From CAWATZ01 sp963784995 (lineage in GTDB: Bacteria; Planctomycetota; Planctomycetia; Gemmatales; Gemmataceae): DNA of 64,000 nt. The stretch spans positions 2,852,001 through 2,916,000 of the forward strand of contig CAWATZ010000003.1 in NCBI GenBank assembly GCA_963784995.1, written 5' to 3'. Made by a program: the position numbers and the translations under genes. The notes under the pieces were generated by a model. It was not told the origin of the DNA. It did no database searches and saw only the letters and a program-made list of their open reading frames with translations. Position 1 is the stretch's first letter; every line of letters starts with the position of its first letter. Shown piece after piece: positions 57,132 through 64,000 of the stretch.

Positions 57132-57249
57132 GCCGATCTGGTTCCGTTCGATCTTCGGTTGACAGATCGGGGCGCTGCTGTCATAGCCTCTCTGGCGGTG
57201 CCAGGGAGTTCCGTGAGGGCAGAGGACCGCTCCGGGAGCGAGGTGACAG

Positions 57250-58149
57250 ATGCGTACTCAATGGGTTCGATGTCTGATCCGCCCCGCGCTGCTGCTCGCG
57301 CTCGCTTCGGGGTGCCAGTCCATGTTCCAGTACAGGCCGATGGACGTTCAGGTCGTGGACGCCGAGACGAAGAAGCCAATCTCGGGAGCCGAGGTGCAGG
57401 TGTCGTATCCGGTCACCCCACGTTCCCAGGCCCCACGCAACTCATCCGGCATTACCGGCAAAGATGGGGACGCTGTGGTGCAGGCAGCCGCCCGCGGCGA
57501 GGACTGTGTGCAGGTGACGGCCACCGCCAAGGGTTACGTGTCGGAAGAGAAAGACCTGACCGCCGCGGTCGTGCGCGCTTCAGGGTCGGGAGGCAAAAGC
57601 CCAGCCCGCTGTGTCGTGGAGATGTACGCCGATCCGCGCCCGAATCTCGTGCTGGTGCTGCCGACCGGCTACCGCGGTCAGGTCAAGGTCGGGGTTCAGC
57701 CGCGGGCCGACATTCCCTGTGCTCCGGGTCAGCGGGAGTTCAGCTACGAGGTCGCCGCCAATGGCACGGTCGAGATTGCCGCTCCGCCGGTGCTGCACAA
57801 GCTCCGTCCCGAGGCCTACAACGCGCGCTATGCCGATGGCACCCCGCTGACCGGCGCGCTCACGGATGCCAACGGGGAGCCGTTGCCCAGGTACAAGATA
57901 GATAACGTGCTGGGACTCTGGTGGCTCAAGCGCGACGAGCATTACGAGTATTTCCTGGTCGGCACGATAGCCGAGTTCAATGTTCTCAGCCGGTCTCCAG
58001 CCACCGGTGGGGTGGGGGTGGTGAGCCCGCCTCAGGGGAAGGGGCACAACCGGGGCTGGACCCTGGGAAGCCCGCAGGGGAACCAGCCGACAAACAAACC
58101 GCCTGCCACACCGGGTCAGCAAGCGTTCAACCCGGGCGCCATCTACTGA
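57250..58149 (+). CDS. Lipoprotein with carboxypeptidase-regulatory-like domain
   Basis: A 299-residue lipoprotein: signal and lipobox LIRPALLLALASGCQS, then MDVQVVDAETKKPISGAEVQ, typical of an Ig-like carboxypeptidase-regulatory domain, and a second beta-rich section (NLVLVLPTGYRGQVKVGVQP, FSYEVAANGTVEIAAP). The C-terminus is Gly/Pro/Asn-rich. GAGGTGACAG lies just before ATG 57250. It reads with the secreted gene at 56550, 118 bases away. Confidence 0.82.
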   Translation: MRTQWVRCLIRPALLLALASGCQSMFQYRPMDVQVVDAETKKPISGAEVQVSYPVTPRSQAPRNSSGITGKDGDAVVQAAARGEDCVQVTATAKGYVSEEKDLTAAVVRASGSGGKSPARCVVEMYADPRPNLVLVLPTGYRGQVKVGVQPRADIPCAPGQREFSYEVAANGTVEIAAPPVLHKLRPEAYNARYADGTPLTGALTDANGEPLPRYKIDNVLGLWWLKRDEHYEYFLVGTIAEFNVLSRSPATGGVGVVSPPQGKGHNRGWTLGSPQGNQPTNKPPATPGQQAFNPGAIY

Positions 58150-58172
58150 CCTGTCGTCTTGCCCCGCACTTC

Positions 58173-58341
58173 TGGTGATTGGTGATTGGTGAAAAGAAGA
58201 AGAGGAGTAAGAGTAAGATGAAGATTTAGATTAGGAAGAGGATTAAGAGCAAGAGAAAGAGTAAGAGTAGGAGTCAACACACCTTCCCAATCTTAATCTT
58301 ACTCCTGCTCTTCTTCACCAATCGCCAATCGCCAATCGCCA
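58173..58341. repeat. Long heptamer inverted repeat (TGGTGAT words) between genes
   Basis: TGGTGATTGGTGATTGGTGA (58173-58192) and AGTAAGAGTAAG-type purine words are answered by complementary pyrimidine words and TCACCAATCGCCAATCGCCA (from 58314). It is the longest such element in the window and fills most of the 288-bp gap. Confidence 0.88.
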
Positions 58342-58437
58342 TCGACTGGAGTAACATGGCTCAGGAGGCCTGTCCCGGCACGGTCCGGGACAGGCCTTCG
58401 GAGAATCGCCGCTCCACCGGATGAAAGAGAGTCGATC

Positions 58438-59547
58438 GTGGCAGCACCCCTTTGCCGTTGGGGAATCCTCGGCACCGCCAGCATCGCCCGCAAGAACTGG
58501 CAGGCGATCCGCAATTCCGGCAATTCGGTCCTGGTCGCCGTCGCCAGCCGGGACGCCGCCCGCGCCCGGCAGTTCATCGACGAATGCCAATCTCACGTCC
58601 TCCTGAACCCGCCGCCGGTCGCTTGCGGCAGCTACGAGGAACTGCTCCGGCGTGAGGACGTTGATGCGGTCTACGTGCCGCTGCCGACCGGCATTCGCAA
58701 GGAGTGGGTCATCCGCGCGGCCGAGGCGGGCAAACACGTCCTCTGCGAGAAGCCGTGCGCCGTCACCAGCGCCGATCTCCGAACCATGCTCGACGCCTGC
58801 CGCCGTCACCGCGTCCAGTTCATGGACGGCGTCATGTTCATGCACAGTCAGCGGCTGCCGCTCATGCGTCAGGCGCTGGACGCTTCGGAAGCAGTCGGGA
58901 CGATCCGGCGGATCGTCAGCGAGTTCAGCTTCCTGGCTGCCGAGGAGTTCCTGGCCAAGAACATCCGCGTCAGCAGCGAACTGGAGCCGCTCGGCGTCCT
59001 CGGCGACCTGGGCTGGTACAACATCCGCTTCTCGCTGTGGGCGATGAAGGAGCAGCTTCCCGAGCAGGTCACGGGCCGAATCCTGGGCCAGCACACCCGG
59101 GGCGACAGCCGGCAGCCCGTGCCCGTCGAGTTCTCCGGCGAGCTGTTCTTTCCGGGAAACGCCAGCGCCACGTTCTATTGCTCGTTCTTGACGGAGAAGC
59201 AGCAATGGGCCATCGTGAGCGGCACGCGGGGGTCGCTGCAGGTAGCGGACTTCGTGTTGCCGTTCTTCGGCTGCGAGTCGGCCTTCGAGGTCCGCAATCC
59301 CGTTTTCCTGGTTCGGGGATGCGACTTCAACATGGAGGACCACGTGCGCCGCTTCGCGGTTCCCGAGTACAGCAACAGCTGGTCCAGCTCCCAGGAAGCG
59401 AACCTGATCCGGAACTTTGCCCGACTCGTGCTGTCCGGGCAGCCCGATCCGACCTGGGGCGACCTGGCCCTGAAGACGCAACTGGTCCTCGACGCTTGCC
59501 TGCAATCGGCCCGCGAGGATGGCAAGCTGGTGAGTGTCCGGGCGTGA
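58438..59547 (+). CDS. Gfo/Idh/MocA-family NAD(P)-dependent oxidoreductase
   Basis: A 369-residue oxidoreductase. The Rossmann motif is GILGTASIARKN (GxxGxxxxA), followed by AVASRDAARARQF, VDAVYVPLPTGIRKEW and the family motif EKPCAVTSADL with the catalytic Lys. The C-terminal domain has GVLGDLGWYNIRFSLWAM. The cofactor is probably NAD(P); the sugar or inositol substrate is not predictable. GTG 58438 begins right before the motif, after AAAGAGAG. It is a single gene, with hairpins on both sides. Confidence 0.92.
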   Translation: MAAPLCRWGILGTASIARKNWQAIRNSGNSVLVAVASRDAARARQFIDECQSHVLLNPPPVACGSYEELLRREDVDAVYVPLPTGIRKEWVIRAAEAGKHVLCEKPCAVTSADLRTMLDACRRHRVQFMDGVMFMHSQRLPLMRQALDASEAVGTIRRIVSEFSFLAAEEFLAKNIRVSSELEPLGVLGDLGWYNIRFSLWAMKEQLPEQVTGRILGQHTRGDSRQPVPVEFSGELFFPGNASATFYCSFLTEKQQWAIVSGTRGSLQVADFVLPFFGCESAFEVRNPVFLVRGCDFNMEDHVRRFAVPEYSNSWSSSQEANLIRNFARLVLSGQPDPTWGDLALKTQLVLDACLQSAREDGKLVSVRA

Positions 59548-59566
59548 GCTGGCGGGCGGCAGGGAT

Positions 59567-59640
59567 GGAAACGAATGCAGGGAAACGAATTCTCTCATCG
59601 CAAGACATTATGGTGTCAGCAGTTCGGCCGATTCGTTTCC
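59567..59640. repeat. Inverted repeat of GGAAACGAAT words
   Basis: GGAAACGAAT occurs at 59567 and 59581, its complement ATTCGTTTCC at 59631-59640, and GGAAACGAAC again at 59668. It lies between convergent genes and may terminate the oxidoreductase transcript. Confidence 0.7.
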
Positions 59641-59715
59641 GCTACCCCCCGGACACCCCCTTGGTACGGAAACGAACTTTGGCAGGGAAGGCTGTAGGAC
59701 CTGACGCTGGTGCTG

Positions 59716-62700
59716 TTACGGGGCGAGGGCCTTGGCCACGTCGTCCCAGAATCGTTGCCACGCCTGCCGCTCCTCTTGCGGGAGACGCGCCAGCGCCGGG
59801 GCTTCGCGCACCCCCGCCAGGTCCCGAGCCGCCTGCCAGCGCTGGAGCCGCTGCCGGGCGGCAGCCTGTGCCTTGGCGTCTTGACCCGTCAGCGCCCTGG
59901 AGCACAGCTGGAGGTCGGGCGCAGCCAGTCCAGTGCCTGGCGGCGCAACCGGGCGCGTTCCATTGCCGAGTCCGGCACGTCTTTCCCTATCCCGGTTCCA
60001 GCCAGGACCGCGGCAATCGCCGCGTTGTGGCGGTGTCCTTCCCCAAAAGCGTCCGCCAGCCGGGCGTCCTGCTGGAACGCTTCGGAGTAGAAACGGGCGG
60101 CGCCGGCGAAGAGTTGTCTGGGCATGCAGAGCCTGGCAAGCTCCAGTCGCTCGGCGGTGCTGGCGGGCTTGTCCTTGCCCTCGAGCAGGGCCGGCAAGCG
60201 CCGGTCCAGTTCCAGCAGGTGCTCGCACCGTGCGACCCAGGCGGCAGAGGGACGATTCCAGTTTGGACTTTTCGAACCGATCTGGTGGCCCGACCGCAGC
60301 CACTGCAACGCTTCGGGGAATTGATCTTGCTTTTCCAGCGCCAGTCCAAGACTGCACTGCGCCTCGGCGAAATTGGGCTTGCGGCGGGTCGCTTCCCGAT
60401 AGCTGGCAATGGCCGCGTCCTGGTCCACCTTGTCCATCAGGGCATTGCCGAGGCTGAAATGGGCGTTCGGGTAGTCTTTGTTCAGGCGGATCGCTTCCCG
60501 GTAGCTGGCAATGGCCGCATCCAGTTTCCCTTTGCGTCGTAAAGCGACACCGAGGTTGAAATGGGCGTCGGCATAGTCTTCCTTGAGACGAATGGCTTCC
60601 AGATAGCAAGTGATGGCACCATCGGTGTCTCCCTTGACGTACAGAGCGTTGCCGAGGTTAAAGTGGGCCTCGGGGTAGTCGGGCTTGAGGCGGATGGCTT
60701 CCTGGAAACTGCTGCTGGCTCCTTCCAGCTTCCCTTTCTCCAACAGGACGTTGCCAAGATCGTAGTGGTATGCGGGAGCGTCCTGTTTGAAGCGGATGGC
60801 CTTCTGGAAGCAGGCAATCGCCCCGTCCCTGTCTCCTTTGTTGTGGCGGGCGCTCCCGAGGTTGCAGTATGCTTCGTGGTAGTCCGGCTTGAGGTGGATG
60901 GCCTCCTGGAAGCGAGCAATCGCCCCGTCCCAATCCCCCTTTCGGAACAGGGCATTCCCGAGATTGTAATGAGCCATGGGAAAATCCCTTTTCAAGTGGA
61001 TGGCTTGCTGCCCGGCGGCGATGGCAGCATTTGTATCTCTCTTTTCCAGCATGGCTTCGCAGAGGTTGTTGTAGGCATTCGCGTAGCTGGGTTTGAGACG
61101 GATCGCTTCCTTGTAATGGTTGACCCCGGCGTCGATGTCACCTTTGTCCACCAGGATGTTGCCAAGGTTATTGTAAGCTTCATGGCATTCTGGCTTGAGG
61201 CGAATGGCCTCCTGGTAGCAACGGCTGGCTTTGTCGAGTTCATTTTGAAGATGCAAGACGTACCCGAGGTTGAGGTGAACGGTATAATCGTCTTTCTTGA
61301 GACGCAGAGCTTCCTTGTAGCAGGCGATGGCTTCCTGATTATCCCCTTTGACACAGAGGGCATTGCCGAGAGTGTGATGGGTGAAGTAGCAATCGCTGCG
61401 CAGCGCCAGTGCGGCCTGCGCAGAGCGCACGGCCTCCTCAGGGCGAGGGGGAGTCATTTGAAGTAGTTGGAGGGCAAGCTGATAGTTCAACGCGAAATGT
61501 TCCGGGTGATGGCTTTGGGCCTGGCGAAGCAAGATCAGAGCGTCTTCGTACTTCTTTGCTCCACCCAATACTCGGTCCAACAGCACCAAAGTGGTTGGAG
61601 GCAACCTCTCCACGTCCAGTTTCCTGGCTAACTCTTGAAGGGCATGGGGGGCGCCCTGCACCAGTGCCGCCCGGACTTCGTTGCGGAGATCGTCTGGGTC
61701 CGCACCTTGTGCGATTTCCAGAATGTGCTTCCAATCGCCGAGTTGCAGTTCTGGTCGTGTTTTGCGGTAGATGACCAGCTCATCCAGAGCCGCCGCCAGT
61801 TCCACTGCCAGGGTCCGCTTGCGGATCTCCCTTGCTGCCTCCCTGGCTGACAGCACATCCACGTCAATGCCGTAATCCTTGAATGCTTCCCGGATAGCCC
61901 TGTCGGCACCCTGGTGGTCCATGTCTTCCAGACCACCCCCTTGAATCCGATTGAACCGCAGCGCCCCAGCCTCTTCCAGCCGGCGGAGCATTTGCTTGTC
62001 TTGCTCCTTCTCCCTCGCCTGCTGCCGGGCTGACTCCGCCCTGATCAGCCCGACCGTGACCACCGCGAGCACCAGCACCAGGGCCCCCGTCACCACCTTA
62101 CCGCGATTGCGCTGGGCCCACCGCCACGCACGCTCCAGCTTGCCGACCGGTCGTGCCAGGATCGGCTCATTGTTCAGGTAGCGGCTCAGGTCGTCGGCCA
62201 GGTCCTTGGCGCTGGCATAGCGCTGGCGCGGGTCCTTTTGCAAACACTTCAGGCAGATGGTGGCCAGGTCGAGGGACACCTTCGGATTCAGCTGCCGGGG
62301 CGACTTCGGCTCGCTTTCCTGCACCTGCCGCGGGACTTCGAGTGGGGACGCCCCCTGGAACGGACACTCCCCGGTCAAGCACCTGTAGAGGATCACGCCC
62401 AGCGCCCAGACGTCAACGGCCGAGCCGAGCGTGGGCTGTCCGCTGGCCTGTTCCGGGGCCATGTATTCCGGCGTGCCCATGATCATGCCGGTGTGGGTCA
62501 GCCCGGGCTCGTCCAGCTGCCGGGCCAGGCCGAAATCGCTGATCTTGGGCTGATCCAGGCCAGGCCGAGCGTCGGGCACCGTCGGCCGCTCATCGTCGGG
62601 GCCGGGGCTGCTGGCCGCGGCCGCGTCGGTAGGGGTTCCGCCCGCGAAGAGGATGTTGAGCGGCTTGAGGTCGCGGTGGATCACGCCCACAGCGTGCGCT

Positions 62701-63173
62701 TCCTGCACGGCCCGGGCCAGTTTCTCCGCCAGCTGAGCGGCTTCCCGGACCGGCAGCGGACCCGCTTGCAGCCGTTTGCCCAGGTCGCCTCCGCTGCAAT
62801 ACTCCATGGAGAAGAATGGCGGGCCTTCCGGATCGCCCACCTCGAACACCTGCACGATGCCGGGATGATGGAAACGGGCCAGGGTCTGGCTCTCGCGCCG
62901 GAACCGCTTCAGCACTTCCCCGTCCAGGCCCGCGTCGCGTCGGATCATTTTGAGAGCGACGATCCGATTCGCTTCAATCTGCCGGGCCCGGTAGACGACT
63001 CCCATGCCTCCGGCCCCGAGCTTGCCCAGGATCTCGTAGCCGCGCACGGTCGGCCACGGTTCCGCTTCCGGCCCCTGGACGTCCCCAGGGGTGTCCAGGC
63101 AATCGCGGATCATTTCGCTGTCCAGCGCCTGGATCTCCCGGACGAGGTCGAGGCCGTCAGCACGCTCACTCAT
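59716..63173 (-). CDS. Ser/Thr protein kinase with about 11 TPR repeats, frame broken near its end
   Basis: The main frame runs from ATG 63173 (GGAGGAAG upstream) to 59889. The kinase domain has LGAGGMGVVYRARQ, VALKM, HRDLKPLNILF, DFGLAR and APEQ; about 28 extra residues, rich in Ala/Pro/Asp, separate the catalytic loop from DFG. A membrane helix (VVTGALVLVLAVVTVGLIRA) precedes a long ectodomain with about 11 TPR units (LGNALFRKGDWDGAIARFQE, repeated every 34 residues). Near 59925, the frame changes: the tail ALTGQDAKAQAAARQRLQRW to FWDDVAKALAP, typical of this family, is in another frame ending at 59716. One missing base in CTGCGCCCGAC would explain it. Total length would be about 1150 residues. 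Confidence 0.85.
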
Positions 63174-63717
63174 CGTTGCTTCCTCCCAGCTGACCGGCGA
63201 TCCGGTCGATGGCCCGGTTGAACCGCATGCGCAAGCCATCGGCGGTCGAGCCGAACGTGGCAACCAGTTCCTTGAACGTGCGCCCTTGCAGGCGCTGTTC
63301 GAGCAAGGGCCAATCCTCTTCCGCAACGGCGCGAGCGGCTTCAAAGAAGTCACGGGCCGCGGCCAAGGCTGCCGGATCGTCGTCAGGATTGCTGACCAGT
63401 TCCTGCTTCCCGACGGCGGGATCCCAGCGCGAGTGGTGCTCGTCGCGGGCCTTGTTCCGGATGGACCGCAGGGCGATGACGATCACCAGACGGGACAGCT
63501 CGGCGTCACTGAGCGGGTGCGGCGGTGGGGCCTGCTCCAGCAGGGCACGCATCAGTGACTGTTCGATGTCCGTGGTGCCGTACACTTGCCGGAGCCGGGC
63601 CCCGAGCCGGCTGGAGATGATCCGCCGGAGGGTGTCGCGGTGCTGCTGCGCATACTCGATGGCAGCGCGGTGCCCTGGCATCTCGGACGGGGTTGGCGTC
63701 ATCGGCATCACCCGCAT
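63166..63717 (-). CDS. ECF-type sigma factor paired with the TPR kinase
   Basis: A 183-residue divergent sigma-70 protein. Region 2 covers ISSRLGARLRQVYGTTDIEQ and LVIVIALRSIRNKARDEHH; region 4 covers LLEQRLQGRTFKELVATFGS and TADGLRMRFNRAIDRIAGQL. The kinase start overlaps its stop by 8 bases. Starts at 63717, 63708 and 63702 are all possible, with no ribosome site favouring any. Confidence 0.85.
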   Translation of the reverse strand: MRVMPMTPTPSEMPGHRAAIEYAQQHRDTLRRIISSRLGARLRQVYGTTDIEQSLMRALLEQAPPPHPLSDAELSRLVIVIALRSIRNKARDEHHSRWDPAVGKQELVSNPDDDPAALAAARDFFEAARAVAEEDWPLLEQRLQGRTFKELVATFGSTADGLRMRFNRAIDRIAGQLGGSNDE

Positions 63718-63950
63718 TTGAGAAAAAAATGGAAAAAGTTGTTCGCTCACGCCGGACCACCGCCATATCCGAGTGTTGGCCGCGTGATCGAATTGATGCC
63801 AGTCTACCCCCTGCGCGCGGAGATACAAGCGCTGCGCTACTCGCTGAGGCTCGGAGAGCTGACGGACGTTGATTGCTGGTGGACCAGAGTGGGTGGATGA
63901 GCCCAGGGACTTCCCTCACCACGACCATTGCATGGGAGGAAGATCGGATC

Positions 63951-64000
63951 ATGACTTTTTCCTTCAAATGTCCTTACTGCAATGCGAAACTCACCGTGCC
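63951..64000 (+). CDS. Zinc-ribbon protein, N-terminal 16 residues only
   Basis: ATG 63951 with GGGAGGAAG about 10 bases upstream starts MTFSFKCPYCNAKLTV, the opening of a planctomycete zinc-ribbon protein (first CxxC pair). The gene runs off the window. Confidence 0.6.
   Translation, partial: MTFSFKCPYCNAKLTV

Overview
This is about 64 kb of GC-rich bacterial DNA that looks like a planctomycete chromosome, most probably from the Gemmataceae or a close relative. The taxonomic call rests on family content: three DUF1559 prepilin-like proteins, sigma-factor/Ser-Thr-kinase gene pairs, a kinase carrying planctomycete-type CxxCH modules, an ECF sigma factor fused to WD40 repeats, a DUF1501 protein, PQQ-propeller and PD40 proteins, and a MoxR/DUF58/VWA operon. 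I saw no rRNA or tRNA gene, no phage, no transposase and no CRISPR array.

Layout. (1) 1-1533: start of a lipoprotein gene (minus strand) and a DUF1559 gene with its terminator. (2) 1764-15755: a signalling block, all on the plus strand: a 2193-residue hybrid histidine kinase with 11 near-identical HAMP-type repeats, a second hybrid kinase, a membrane Ser/Thr kinase, an ECF sigma factor, and a Ser/Thr kinase fused to two CxxCH modules. (3) 15788-16134: a 36-bp tandem repeat that is one arm of a hairpin. (4) 16133-19743, minus strand: a PD40 protein, a DUF1559 protein and a small lipoprotein. (5) 19986-32867, plus strand: an eight-gene MoxR operon (coiled-coil membrane protein, MoxR ATPase, secreted Gly-rich protein, ABC ATPase, ABC permease, DUF58, BatA-like protein, VWA protein). 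(6) 32957-36842: small accessory genes including a Uma2-type nuclease and a DUF433/DUF5615 toxin-antitoxin-like pair. (7) 37395-42822: sigma-WD40-HEAT fusion, WD40 protein, GlsB-type protein. (8) 43513-51604, plus strand: anti-sigma kinase, DUF1501, membrane protein, PQQ propeller, Tdi1-like protein, a double alpha/beta hydrolase and small secreted proteins. (9) 51687-56307, minus strand: DUF1559/lipoprotein pair and a sigma/Ser-Thr-kinase pair. (10) 56550-59547: secreted proteins and a Gfo/Idh/MocA oxidoreductase. (11) 59716-63717, minus strand: a TPR Ser/Thr kinase and its sigma factor, then the start of a zinc-ribbon gene.

The feature ordinary gene calling does not explain is a set of more than twenty long inverted repeats (stems of roughly 13-40 bp). 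Several are built from 7-8 bp tandem words and resemble the heptanucleotide STRR repeats of filamentous cyanobacteria. They sit between genes and also, in frame, inside at least five signalling or VWA genes. Two share the same arm, two kinases share the same 20-bp palindrome in the same reading frame, one has had an arm amplified eightfold, and one coincides with a broken kinase frame.

Caution: eight frame breaks occur in otherwise well-conserved genes (near 25795, 27025, 35895, 46195, 51325, 55050 and 59925, the first two in one gene, plus possible uncertainty at other repeat-rich spots). Several look like one missing base, so sequencing indels are at least as likely as pseudogenes. The seven positions I can name are given in the findings.
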